Of a DNA stretch of 64,000 nt, positions 11,270 to 21,789 are shown one piece after another. Positions within the stretch are counted from its first letter, which is position 1, and every line of letters begins with the position of its first letter. Source of the DNA: Chelydra serpentina (lineage: Eukaryota > Chordata > Testudines > Chelydridae); assembly GCA_037349315.1 (NCBI GenBank), contig JBAIAC010000001.1:32612001-32676000 (forward strand). The letters run 5' to 3'. The position numbers and the translations under genes were made by a program. The notes under the pieces are model-generated. The model did not search any database and had not been told where the DNA came from. It saw only the letters and a program-made list of their open reading frames with translations.

Positions 11270-12380
11270 GAAGCTCATTAGTAGTATTATTATATATTGA
11301 TTGCCTGGTAATGTAAAATTTCTTAGCCAAATCACTAGCTCACTGGACATAAATTGTTCCAGCCGTTTAGGAAGTGAGAATGAAAGCAGGAAAGAATTGT
11401 CCAATTTTGGAATGCATATCCAGTCTCTAGCACAGGATTCTGAAATGCATTTTGTTTTAATGAAATAAACATTGAAACTTCATAGCTGCTGATTAGTGTA
11501 ATTCACTGCTCTAGTTTGCTTCCAGAAATTCTCAAGTACTTTTCCAGTCTTATATCTGATGTATATGTTCAATGAATTTTATTGGAAGTGACTAGTGCAT
11601 AACAAAAATTGTAAAATTAGGATTAAAAGGGTACTGGGAAACTCAAAGAGGGGGAAAAAATTACATTCCAGAGGCAAACCTAGATCAAATGAGAAGCAAG
11701 CAATTCACAAGTAAATGAATCCAGTATGAAGATTTAATCAACAGAGAACTCCACTAAAAATACCACTACACAATGTTTCCTCCTTCAGGTAGGATAGTAT
11801 GAATTGTTATCTCTAGCTGAGACTTGTAAATTCCATGGAACGAATCCTGAAGTTCTTACTCAAGCAAAACACCCATTGAGGTTGGCAGGAGTTCTGCTTA
11901 ATTAAGGGTTGAATAAAAACTCTGAAAAGACTTCTGCATTTGGCCCCATGGTTGCTAGTTTAATTGGTAATGAGCAGCAAACATTAGGTTTATTAATACA
12001 ACAAAAAAAATTAAAAGCTTATTTTGTGAAACATGTTGCACTGAAATTGCATTCTGATAACTGCAGTCTATCTGCATGTCTTCCCTGGCTGTAAAAGCTT
12101 GGATGGGAATCTGTAGGTCATTCAGACACCCTCCCAACTTTCATGTGATTAGGAGGAGGCAATGCAGATCCCCTGATCTCAGTTCAGTTAAAGCACAGTT
12201 TGTTACAAGTGTGTTTCTATTCGTGGCTGCTTTCCTGCAAAATTCCATTTGCCAACAGGGCCTGGTTGTTGAACCATATTCCGGCTTTGATCAGGATTTA
12301 CCCTGAAGAGTTGTCACCGGGATTTTGTGATCTTCAATTTGAATCTTACCTCTTTGAAATCATAAAAGTAAACAAATGCC
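11270..12380. other. Unique AT-rich DNA, no gene seen
   Basis: Overlapping short frames at 11909-12517 lack splice framing or family similarity. Confidence 0.35.
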
Positions 12381-12384
12381 CCAA

Positions 12385-12490
12385 TCCTTCAAATACATTA
12401 ACACACATGCTTAATTTTACGAACATGAGTAGTCCCATTGATTTGAATGGGACTACCAACGTATATAATGTTAAATGTGTGTTTGCAGGT
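12385..12490. repeat. Hairpin repeat with CCCATTGAtTTgAATGGG apex
   Basis: GAGTAGTCCCATTGATTT mirrors GAATGGGACTACCAAC around its centre, and outer arms (CACACATGCTTAATT / AATGTTAAATGTGTG) also pair. It is one of the dispersed hairpins sharing an ATTGA(CT)TTCAAT-like tip. Confidence 0.6.
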
Positions 12491-12499
12491 TTGGGGCCT

Positions 12500-13350
12500 T
12501 CAGTCTCTATTTGCTGAACTGTGCCCCCATGGTGGCATTGTTTCCTTTTGCCACCATGCAGATAAGTAATGTGATCACAGTTTTGGTGGTGTTACTGCAT
12601 TTCTCCCTCTCTCTTCTCCCATCCCAAAACAAGCAAAGGGAAAATTAAGTCAGCAAAGCAATACACTTAACGTTCCATAAGGCAGAAGGAGAACCCTGTT
12701 TTTGTTTGTCACTGAGGTGCTAGCACAATTGCAGGAGGGTACAGTAAATTCCTCATCCCTGCTCTCATTTTCCTCTCTCATTTTCCTTTGACCTCATCCT
12801 TTTTGTTCATATGTTTGTTCCTTATGGAGACCACAATCCTCTGTTTCTCTATAACATACTTATGCTATGGACAGTGGTATAATAATCCATAAACACTGGG
12901 AAAAACTGACTACTTCTGAGGTGGGGGGGAGTTCATTATTTATTTCATTGACTTTATAGTGCCTATCATGTGCATCTGTCATTCTGTACAATTTAAAATG
13001 ATGGTTAAATTAAACTATTCCTAAGGGGCCAAGCAGTCAGTCACTAAGGATAGTTTAGTCTCCGTGCTCATTTAATTACTGGCCTTTCTGCTGAGACTGT
13101 TAAGAAGAGTGGCAATTGGAGCAAATTGTGACAGTATTTTTTATTATGTGAACATCTGTCCACAGGCAACTGGACTAAACCCACCAAATTCATTTCACAT
13201 AGACTACCAGATAGCTTTCTGATAGTAATCTCTTTCACTTACAGTCATCCTGAGTTATACTTAAACTGATGGTCTGGAGGGAAGAGGCTCCCAAGCCACT
13301 CAAAACGCTGAGAAAGTCATCCAACTCCCAATGAAGTTAATTTCAGTGGA
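12500..13350. other. Unique DNA, no gene seen
   Basis: AT-rich with no recognised element. Confidence 0.4.
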
Positions 13351-13363
13351 AATTTGACTGGGA

Positions 13364-13502
13364 CCAGTGGTTCTCATCCTATTTACCATTATGTGGGCAG
13401 CATCCAATACTACCTGTAATGGCCCTGAGGATGTCACATGGGCCGCAGCTCTGTACTGATTGGGCCGAAAGCAGCCCACAGGCCATGGGTTGAGAACCAC
13501 TG
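13364..13502. mobile_element. Short hAT MITE, 139 bp, 8-bp TSD
   Basis: The ends CCAGTGGTTCTCATCC and GGTTGAGAACCACTG form inverted repeats of the common hAT 'CAGTGGTTCTCA' type. The 8-bp sequence GACTGGGA flanks it on both sides (13356-13363 and 13503-13510). The interior is noncoding. Confidence 0.75.
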
Positions 13503-13809
13503 GACTGGGATCTTTGATACTCTGGTGATAAATATCATGAATAAGGCCAGATCCCCTCTTCCTTTTTTTTCTTTCATTTATTTAATATGAAATATTTCCA
13601 TCCTTTGTCTTTTAAAACTGATCAGAAAAGACTGATCATTAAAAGGTCACCTAGATCAGCTTCCTAGTGTGAGATTAAATTTGCATTTCTAGAATAAAAC
13701 AACTATGTTCGTATTTTGATCACATGTACAGCAGATTCGCTGTCATTTTAGCCCTTTATCTAACACCATATATACTCTTGCACTAATACTGTTATCCAGA
13801 GCCATAATG

Positions 13810-13950
13810 AAAGAGAGGAAGGTTAGGACTCTAGAGTGGGACTCTAGGTTCAACTCCTAGCTCAGCCACAGACTTGATACATGATTTTGAGAAAGTCCCT
13901 TGATCTCTCTGTGCCTCAGTTTCCATCCGTAAAATGAGAATAATAATCCT
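13810..13950 (+). repeat. MIR-like SINE, 5' half, split by the DIRS element
   Basis: It shows the tRNA-like B-box region (TAGGTTCAACTCCTAGCTC) and the MIR core (CTCTGTGCCTCAGTTTCC, GTAAAATGAGAATAATAAT). It stops exactly where the DIRS terminus begins and resumes at 19988. Confidence 0.75.
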
Positions 13951-14130
13951 TCTTCTTCGAGTGCTTGCTCATATGTATTCCAATTAGGTGTACGCGCCGC
14001 GCGTGCATGATCGTCGGAAGATTTTTACCCTAGCAACACTCGGTGGGCCGGCTGGCGCCCCCTGGAGTGGCGCCATTGCGGCACCTGATATCTACCTCAG
14101 CCGGCCCAGCGCCCTCTCAGTTCCTTCTTA
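13951..14130 (+). repeat. DIRS left inverted terminal repeat
   Basis: It starts TCTTCTTCGAGTGCTTGCTC. From about 13979 to 14129 it appears identical to the reverse complement of 19779-19929. The outermost 38 nt (13951-13988) are copied in reverse complement at 19642-19679 in the ICR. In DIRS elements these ends prime and template the closure of the circular intermediate. Confidence 0.9.
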
Positions 14131-14328
14131 CCGCCCGTGATGGTCGGATCTGTGGAGCAGCATAGCTGATCTCCACCTCCCTAGCTTAGTTAGCACTCGA
14201 TTAGCATTGTTAATGTTTTAAGTACTTTAAGTAGTTGTTAATAGTTTTGATAGTTGTAAGAAGTTTAGTTTAAATACTAGTGCGAGATAAGGGGCTTTTC
14301 CCCGTCTCTCGCCTCTGGTACCGGGCTC

Positions 14329-16930
14329 ATGCCTGGTTCACCAGGATTCAAGCCGTCGGCTGGCTCCAAGCCAATGCCTACGGGGGACCCCCCCCCACGA
14401 CTCCCGTTTGAGGCGCAAGTACAAGCCCTACCGGCCCAGACTTTCGGCCTGGCGCCAGCACCATCGGCTCCCGGTACCGCAAGGTCCATCGAACTTGGTG
14501 GCCGTGAGCTCCCCGGTACAACCCGAGGTAGAGCTAATACTACCGTCCAGACCGGCACCGGCCCCAGCGACTCCGGTACCGCAAAGTCTGTTGAGCTCTG
14601 CGCCCCAGGCGAAGACTCCGGCACAGATGACTCCTGCACCCTAAGGGCCGTCGACCTCGGTGCCTGTGCGCTCCCCGGTATGCACCGAGGTAGAGCTAAT
14701 GCGGCTGGCTGCATCGGCACCAGCATCCGCCAACTCCGGTACCGCCAGGGCCGTTGAGTTCCGTGCCCGACTGAGGCACCGGCACCGTCACCTCCGGCAC
14801 CGTACGAGGGCCGTTGAGCTCGGTAGCCGCCTGCTCCCCGGTATACACCGAGGTAGAGCCAACGCTGGCGCCTGCATCGGCACAGGCAGCCTCAACTCCG
14901 GCACCGCCATGGCCGTTGAGTTCCGTGCCCGACTGAGGCACCGGCACCGTCGCCTCCGGCACCGCAGGAGGGCCGTTGAGCTTGGTAGCCGTCAGCTCCC
15001 CGGTATACACCGAGGTAGAGCCAACGCTGCCGCCTGCATCGGCACCGGCAGCCTCAACTCCGGCACCGCCAGGGCCGTTGAGTTCCGGGCCCGACTGAGG
15101 CACCGGCACCGTCACCTCCGGCACCGCAGGAGGGCCGTTGAGCTCGGTAGCCGTCAGCTCCCCGGTATACACCGCGGTAGAGCCAACGCTGCCACCCGCA
15201 TCGGCACCGGCAGCCTCAGCTCCGGCAACGCCGGTGCCATCGAGTTCCGCGCCCGACGGAGGCACCGGCACCGGCGACTCCGGCACCGCAGGAGTGCCGT
15301 TGAGCTCAGTAGCCGTCAGCTCCCCGGTATACACCGAGGTAGAGCCAACGCTGGCGCCCGCATCGGCACCGGCAGCCTCGACTCCGGCACCACTAGGGCC
15401 GTTGAGTTCCGTGCCCGACGGAGACACCGGCACCGGCGACTCCGGCACCGCAAGAGGGCCGTCGAGCTCAGTGGCCGTGCACGAAGATTCGGCACCGGCG
15501 ACTCCGGCACCGGCGACTCCGGCACCGCGAGGTCCGTCGAGTCCGTGGCACTGAGCTCCCCGGTTCGCACTGAGGTAGAGCTAATGCCGCTGACTGCATC
15601 GGCACCGACCCACTCTGGTACCGCAAGGTCCGTTGAGTTTCTCACCGTAGGCGAACAGACCCGGCACTGATGCACCGCAAGGTCTGTTGAGCTCGGGGGC
15701 CGTGAGCTCCCCAGTACGTACCGAGGTAGAGCTAATGCTGCCGCGAGGCACGTCTGCCATGCTGTGCCCGCTACCGCACACCGGAGCTGGCCGACACCGA
15801 TCCAGCTCCAGGCGGACCCCCAGTCCCGGCACCGCTCGCAGTCCCAGCCCCCGATCCCCATCTCGGCGCCGGTCGCACTCGCGGTGCCATTCGAGATCGG
15901 CCTCTATATACAGCCGCTCCCGGCACCGCCTTCGATCCCGGTGCCGGTCGAAGCGCAGGTCCCTGGGAAGCCGGTCCCGCAGCCGATCGATGAGATGGCC
16001 CCCTTCAGGGTCCAGGTCGGGCTCTCGGCGCCGAGACATGTGTCAAGGGCACCGCCGACAGGAGCACTCCGCTCCACCCTGGACCTTCCACTCCGCATTT
16101 AGATCCCCTCCCGCCCCAGACAGGGAGTGGTTGCCATATGGACCAAATCCACGGGATGGATTGTCCTAGACGCTGGCTGCAGAACGCACAGAATTCTGCC
16201 CAGAGACCACATCAGTGGTATTCCTGGACACTGCGGTCTTATTACCAGGACCAAGGCGTTCCTTCCACAGCCTCCCAATCGGCCCACTCGGAACCCCGAG
16301 TGACAGGGGCCACAGTATCCCGCCCTTCCCTAGAGGAGGTGCAGGAGATAGTGGAGCTCCAGGGTCACGTGGTGGTCATCCTCTTGGCTGACACCCTTGC
16401 CAGGCTAACCCTGCCTTTCGCACGTACGTTCCAGACCAACGCCACTTCAATCTGATGATCTCCAGCTCGTTTCCCCCCACTGCCGGGGGGGTTGAGAAAA
16501 GATATATGGCGTCCTCAAGGTCCTGTGAGTACGTACACTCTCACCCCCAACCGTGCTCCTTGCTTGTTCAATTTGTGAAGGAGAGGCACAGCCAGCAGCC
16601 CCTGCACCTAAGTCTAAGGAAAAGGGATTTCCCCCAGAAATCCAGGCAGAAGTACTCAACCCTGATTGAGGAAGGCAAAAAGGTGGCCAGAACATCTTTG
16701 CAGGCCTTCTTGGATGTCTCCGAATCGGCGACTGGGACACCGGCATTGGGTGTTGCCATATGCCGTATCTCGTGGCTGCAGTCCTCTAACCTCCTGGCGG
16801 GGGCACAATTCACGATTCAGGTCTTGCCCTTCGATGGGCAAGCCCCTTGTCTTCTCTGAAAAACAGACTCGAGACTTCACACCCTGAAGGACGACCGCAC
16901 TATAATACGGTCGCTGGGGCTGCATACCCC
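14329..16930 (+). pseudogene. DIRS gag-like region, broken
   Basis: An assembly-protein-like region upstream of RT, as in vertebrate DIRS elements. The coherent reading is recognised by recurring SSPVxTEVEL motifs and moves between frames: 14408-14644 and the start of 14660 in one frame, then 15138-15554 and 15687-16169 in another, so several frameshifts are present. The middle (14.8-15.5 kb) is a tandem array, and 15780-16050 encodes a strongly Arg/Ser-rich stretch (SRSRSRS-type). The C-terminal part (about 16640-16880) has the conserved-looking EEGKKVARTSLQ and LPFDG blocks seen in DIRS gag proteins, followed by an HTLKD-like segment. No zinc knuckle was found. Start unknown; ATG at 14329 is one possibility. 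Confidence 0.7.
14810..15475 (+). repeat. About 162-bp tandem array inside the gag-like region
   Basis: The segment GTCAGCTCCCCGGTATACAC and its flanks recurs with starts near 14817, 14978, 15140 and 15302, a period of 161-162 bp (54 codons). Units differ at scattered bases. A multiple of three preserves the reading frame, so the array probably expanded in a coding ancestor. The opposite strand is also open through much of it, a by-product of periodic GC-rich composition. Confidence 0.85.
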
Positions 16931-17103
16931 TGCCACGCAGCGCTGGCCCGTCCGGGCCCTCGCGCATCGCCCCTACCCTACGCCCAGGCCTAGGCAGGAC
17001 TTCATTAGAAGACCAGGCCAGGTGGTACAAGGAGGCAGCCTGTTATCAGGCTGGCCAGAACCAGGCGCCCCCCTAAGCCATCGATGGGGCCCGAACAAAA
17101 TGC

Positions 17104-18664
17104 TTGAAGTTGCAGCATCACTCCCTGTCCCTCTTCAGGGACCCTTCTCATGAGCAACTCCTAATTCAGGAAGCGCAAACGCTCCTCAATATAGGGGCAA
17201 TAGAGGAGGCTCCAAGGGAGTTCGAAAAAAAAAAAAAAAAAAAGGTGGGAGGTTTACTCCCGTTATTCCTAATCCCCAAATCAAAACGGGGGTTATGTCC
17301 TATCCTGGACCTTCGCGAACTCAACTAATTCATGGCAAGTTGAAGTTCCTCATGTTTTTTCCCTGGGTTTTATTATACCTTCATGGGATCCTGGAGGCTG
17401 GTACGCTGCCCTCGACATGAAGGATGCGTACTTCCACATAGCTACTTACCTACTTACCGACACACAGACGTTTTCTTCGCTCTGTAGTCGACCAAAGGCA
17501 CTTTCAATCCACCGTCTTTCCCTTCGGCCTCTCCACGGCTCTGAGGGTTTTTCACGAAGTACATGGCCGTTGTAACGGCTTCTCTTCGTCAACGGTGAAC
17601 CCAAGTATTCCCATGTCTCGACGACTGGCTCATCTGCGGCAGCGCCAACAGCCAGGTCCAGTCGCAGGTTCAGATTTCCATGAGCTTGACTCTCACTCGA
17701 CAGTTCCTGCAGAGCTTCCCAGCTTACCAGCATGAAGCTGCCTGGGTCTACTGGGTCTCATGGCGTCCTGCACGTTCGTGATCAGACACGCCACTTACGG
17801 CTCTGTTCGTTCCTGGCCTGGCTCTTGCCAGCGTGTCACCCACACAGAGACAACATGGTGGTGGGACTGAGGGTACCATCGCAGGTCCTAGCCTCCCTAG
17901 ACTGGTGGCTGGACCCCAAGAAGGTGCCATAAGGGGTGCCATTCCATACCCCACAGCCCTCCCTGGTCCTGGCCACAGACGCAGGAGCTGCGGGCAGTGC
18001 GTCTTGCCTGTCAAGCCTTCTCCAAACACCATCAGGATCGTTGTGCTATAGTCCTCATAGGCTACACAACGGCCATGCTTTTATATCAATAGGCAAGCAG
18101 GGGCACGTTCGTTCCTGCTCTGCCGAGAAGTCATATGATCGTGGGAGTTCTGCATAGCCCACTCCATCCACCTGGTAACCTCCTTTCTCCTCAGGGTTCA
18201 GAACACCTTGGTGGACCGCCTCAGCAGACCCTTCCAGGCTCCAGAGCGGCCCATTTGCCCGGATGTTACTCACTCTGTCTTCCGGGGCTGGGATTTTCCC
18301 ACATACACCTGTTCGCGACTCGCGAGAATCGCACGTGCCACGTGTTCTGCTCGATCCGGGACGCTCCCCAGGCTCCCTGATGGACGCCTTTCTTGGGCCT
18401 TGGACGGATCACCTGTCCTATGCCTTTCCCCCATTTCCACTGATCTGCAGGGTCCCGCTCAAGCTGCGCAGGGACAGGGCCCGCCTACTCCTAATCGCCC
18501 CGGCGTGGCCCAGGCAGTACTGGTACACTGCTCTCCTAGAGCTCTCGATGGCCGCCCAGATCACTCTCCCTTTGTGGCCGGACCTGATTACTCAGCAGCA
18601 TGACAGGGTCTCGCACCCTGACCTGCAACCTCTCCACCTCACGGGGTGGCTGCGGCATGGCTGA
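17104..18664 (+). pseudogene. DIRS reverse transcriptase/RNase H, broken
   Basis: Copies the element RNA into DNA and removes the RNA strand. The opening RT block is visible in 17104-17328 (FLIPKSKRGLCPILDLRELN). The catalytic RT box reads FPCLDDWLICG around 17608-17640 (LDD form of YxDD). The RNase H start reads LVLATDAG near 17966, and its C-terminal DRLSR box lies near 18214. A downstream AFPPFPLI / LLLIAPAWPRQYWY block (about 18420-18530) is typical of the linker before the DIRS recombinase. Frames switch several times, stops interrupt, and an 18-A run at 17227 replaces part of the RT start. Neighbouring gag and recombinase fit the family order. Confidence 0.88.
17227..17244 (+). repeat. 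Poly-A run inside RT
   Basis: About 18 consecutive A residues interrupt the RT N-terminal block, encoding Lys repeats. It is probably slippage or a repair scar and contributes to inactivation. Confidence 0.8.
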
Positions 18665-18769
18665 ACCAGTCCGAGTTATGTTGTTCCGACCCGGTTCAAC
18701 AGGTTCTTTTGAGTAGCGGAAAGCCCTCTACCAGGTCCACCTACTGAGCCAAAAGGAAAACGTTTTCCT

Positions 18770-19624
18770 GCTGGTGCGCCCCTCGGGGTATCGCCCCTCG
18801 GTGGCGGCGATCTTGGCCTTTTCTCTCTGGCGAGAGTGGGCACTCGATTTTTCCAACCCCATGGCCACTAGCTTCCTCAAGGGGTTGGAACAGCTGTACA
18901 CACTAGTCCAGCATCCGGCCCCTGCATGGGGACCTCAACGTTGTGATAACCAGGCTCATGGGGGCCCCATTCGAGCCTGTGATCACCTGCTCGATCCTGT
19001 ACCTCTCCTGGAAGACTGCCTTCCTTGTAGCCTCGGCGAGGCATGTATCTGAGCTCAGAGCGCTCACTTCGGGACTCCTTACACGGTGTTCCTTAAGGAC
19101 GAGGTACAGCTGCGACCACACCTGGCCTCCCTCCCTGAAGGGGGTCGGCCTTTCATGTCAACCAAGACATTTTCTGCTGGTCTTCTACCGGAAGCCGTAT
19201 GCTTCTTCAAAGGGATCGACATCTTCGCTCCCTGGCCATCCATAGGGCCCTCGCCTCCTACGTCCAGCGGACAAAGCCCTTTTGCAGAACGACTCAACTG
19301 TGCGTTACTATGGCAGACCGGATGAAGGGCCTCCCGGTCTCCTCCCAACGCATCTCCTCCTGGATCACGTCGTGTATCCGGGTGTGTTATGACTTGGCTG
19401 GTGTTCCCACCACGCACCTTGCTGCCCACTCCACCCGAGCTCAAGCCTCGTCCTCCGCCTTCCTGGCACATGTACCTATACAGTACATATGTAGGGCAAC
19501 AACCTGGTCATCGGTGCACACCTTTGCCATTCATTATACCATAGTCCAGCATCCCAGAGAGGACGCTGCATTTGGTTCACCAGTCCTGCGGTCTGCAGTT
19601 TCTCACTCCGACCCCACCGCCTAG
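18770..19624 (+). pseudogene. DIRS tyrosine recombinase, broken
   Basis: Integrase of the lambda/XerD-type tyrosine recombinase family; it would insert circular element DNA without target duplication. The N-terminal part (LEQLYTLVQHPAPAW, about 18880-18925) and LSWKTAFLVASARHVSELRA (about 19006-19065) carry the first catalytic Arg. The LPVSSQRIS box, the H-x-x-R box HSTRAQASSS (His 19427-19429, Arg 19436-19438) and the TFAIHYTI box with the likely nucleophile Tyr (19535-19537) follow in one frame (19199-19624). Upstream segments lie in other frames, so at least two frameshifts separate them. The C-terminal catalytic half is open to its stop near 19622. It abuts the ICR, the usual DIRS order. 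Confidence 0.9.
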
Positions 19625-19641
19625 GCAAGGCTTGGGAGTCA

Positions 19642-19740
19642 CCTAATTGGAATACATATGAGCAAGCACTCGAAGAAGAAAAGACGGTTACTCACCGTAG
19701 TAACTGTTGTTCTTCGAGATGTGTTGCTCATATCTATTCC
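19642..19740. repeat. DIRS internal complementary region (ICR)
   Basis: Two adjoining parts: 19642-19679 is the reverse complement of the left end (13951-13988), and 19679-19740 is the reverse complement of the right end (19926-19987). By eye the matches are 38/38 and 62/62. The ICR therefore represents the joined ends and would template completion of the circle. Confidence 0.92.
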
Positions 19741-19778
19741 AAACCCGCCCTCCTTCCCCACTGTCGGAGTAGCCGGCA

Positions 19779-19987
19779 AGAAGGAACTGAGAGGGCGCTG
19801 GGCCGGCTGAGGTAGATATCAGGTGCCGCAATGGCGCCACTCCAGGGGGCGCCAGCCGGCCCACCGAGTGTTGCTAGGGTAAAAATCTTCCGACGATCAT
19901 GCACGCGCGGCGCGTACACCTAATTGGAATAGATATGAGCAACACATCTCGAAGAACAACAGTTACTACGGTGAGTAACCGTCTTTT
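19779..19987. repeat. DIRS right inverted terminal repeat
   Basis: Reverse complement of the left repeat through AAGAAGGAACTGAGAGGGCG. The outer 35 or so bases differ from the left end (GCAACACATCTCG versus GAGTGCTTGC), as in DIRS elements with non-identical termini. It ends GAGTAACCGTCTTTT at 19987. Confidence 0.9.
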
Positions 19988-20130
19988 CCTTTCTTCTACA
20001 CTTTGTCTGCCTTGTCCATTTAGGTTGTAAACTCTTCAAATAAATGGTTCTCTCTTCCTTTGTGTTTGTACAGCATCTAGCACAATAAGGCTTTCATTCC
20101 GACGGTAGGCTCTAGTAATATAGAGAAGTA
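19988..20130 (+). repeat. MIR-like SINE, 3' half
   Basis: It resumes the SINE interrupted at 13950: TCTACACTTTGTCTGCCTTG, then TTGTAAACTCTTC, then GTTTGTACAGCATCTAGCAC. This is the tail type seen in the other MIR-like copies. Confidence 0.7.
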
Positions 20131-20134
20131 ATAA

Positions 20135-21500
20135 CAGCACCATGGTTTCACTGTGCAGCAAAGGCAGGAGTGAACAGTGTAATAAACTTGCTTACAAAGT
20201 TATGCCATACAGTAGGGCAATCTAAACGTGATTCTAGTTAGCAAACTTCCAGCACTACTATAAATGGCCTTCATAATCAGGCAGAGTCAAAACACCAGAA
20301 GGTAAAAACTGTCCTTTTATGGGCTGGGGATTAAAACTATTAATTTCTGATTTATGTATAGGAGGGGCCATTGGGTCAGTGAATTTATTGATAAGAAGGA
20401 TACAGGACAGAGAGTCCAGTGGTAAAGGTGGAAGACTGAAGTTTCTGAGTTGTGAGATCAGTATTTTCCGGAGACTTCCTAATACTCCAGATTCAGCAGA
20501 GTTGGTTCTCACTAATGGTAAGGCAGGTTTTCTCTCATGGTGGTGGTCTTTTCCCTAGCATGCAAACAAATTTTCAGCCGTAGGAAGACATGCCATGTTG
20601 TTATTAAGCGTTGTTCTGCAGTGTTCTATGTAGAAGCAGTGATCCTTGGAGAAGAAGCTGTGTGAGCATCAGGGGAGTTTGCTGTCTGCTTTGGTCTCTG
20701 GTTAGAATCAATCCTTGATATGGAACGGCTCTCTGGGAGCCTGGCATTAGTGTAGAACTGAGATTCTTGAAAGAAGAGATTGCCTGCATGCTGTTTGACC
20801 AGCTCTGTATGAGGACTGGTGTGTATGCATAAATAAAGCAAGTTACACTTGGAGTATACCCAGACGGTGCATCACTAATGTCTCCTCCACTTGGGGAGCT
20901 AACCTGCAAGGTCCCAGATGTCTGCTACTGCTTGGTAAAGGGGTGACACTGGTGTCAGAACAGAATACTAGTGTCAGAAGAAGGGGCAATGATAGTATAT
21001 GTTACCATACATACTCTGAGATAAGCAATGTGCTGTTTGCTCTTCTGGACTGTCACTTTTGACTAACATAATCAAGCATATTATCCCTGAGAAATTTGCT
21101 ACTATTTGAGAAAAACAAAAGAGACCAATAGGCTATGGGGGCAAATAGTCCCAGATGTAATTTCTCACCTGGGAGTTTATTCAACATGGCCTAGTGCCTG
21201 GAAGCCTCAGTCTGTTTCTGATCCCTAGGCTAGTTTCAAAATCATTTTGTAATAAACCAGACATGTTTATGTATCCATCAAAAATAGCAGTAGCCAGTTA
21301 GAGTTGAAGTCATTCAGAATGGCAGACAACCTTCAGATTTTTTTCTCATGACTTCCTTGGCCCAGTAGTTTCAACATAATGTTGGAAAAAATATAGTTCA
21401 GTGTGTATTTGTTTTGTATAACATTCTAAGTGCCATGCCCTTATGATTGCAGTTTTGAAGTCTAACTCTAAAATGTTGCATCTTGATATATAAACAAAGG
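20135..21500. other. Unique DNA, no gene seen
   Basis: No transposon end, SINE box or splice-framed open segment was recognised. Confidence 0.4.
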
Positions 21501-21509
21501 AACTTGGTC

Positions 21510-21775
21510 TGACATAGTTACAGTACTATGTGGTGTGAAAAATCCATACCCCTGAGCACTGTAACTATGCCCAACTTAACCCTCAGGGTAGCTAGGTCGA
21601 CATGAAGAATGCTTTCTCCTACCTAGCTACCATTGCTTGGGGAGTTGGAGTTCCTACAGTTACAGAAAAAACCCTTCTTTTGTTGAAGTCTGCATTCCTG
21701 TTACGGGGTTATAGCAGGAAAGCTACTGCACCATAGCTATGCCACTATAGCCTTCGTCATGTAAACAAGCCCTGA
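21510..21775. repeat. Harbinger-like MITE remnant
   Basis: Internal inverted segments (CCTCAGGGTAGCTAGGTCGA.. CTACCTAGCTACC) and a right end GTCATGTAAACAAGCCCTGA resemble the GGGCTTGT.TACAC TIR of the window's other Harbinger MITEs. The left terminus is unclear. Confidence 0.4.
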
Positions 21776-21789
21776 ATTGCTGATGATTT

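Larger units (their letters stand above)
13951..19987 (+). mobile_element. DIRS-type retrotransposon, structurally complete, coding-defective
   Basis: This is a 6.04-kb tyrosine-recombinase retrotransposon. Visible parts in order are: left inverted terminal repeat; a Ser/Pro/Arg-rich gag-like region; reverse transcriptase with RNase H; a tyrosine recombinase; an internal complementary region (ICR); and a right inverted terminal repeat. The ICR halves match the two outer ends exactly (38/38 and 62/62 nt by eye), which is the defining DIRS architecture and needs circular-intermediate replication. No target duplication is seen, as expected for recombinase-mediated insertion. Every coding region carries frameshifts or stops, so the copy cannot be autonomous. 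It sits inside a MIR-like SINE. Confidence 0.93.

Noticed and set aside
14660..15670. 336-codon Arg/His-rich open frame in the DIRS gag region
   Set aside because: It is a shifted reading of the 162-bp tandem array. The SSPVxTEVEL reading in the other frame matches the gag-like logic, and the 250-codon minus frame is also a by-product of periodicity.
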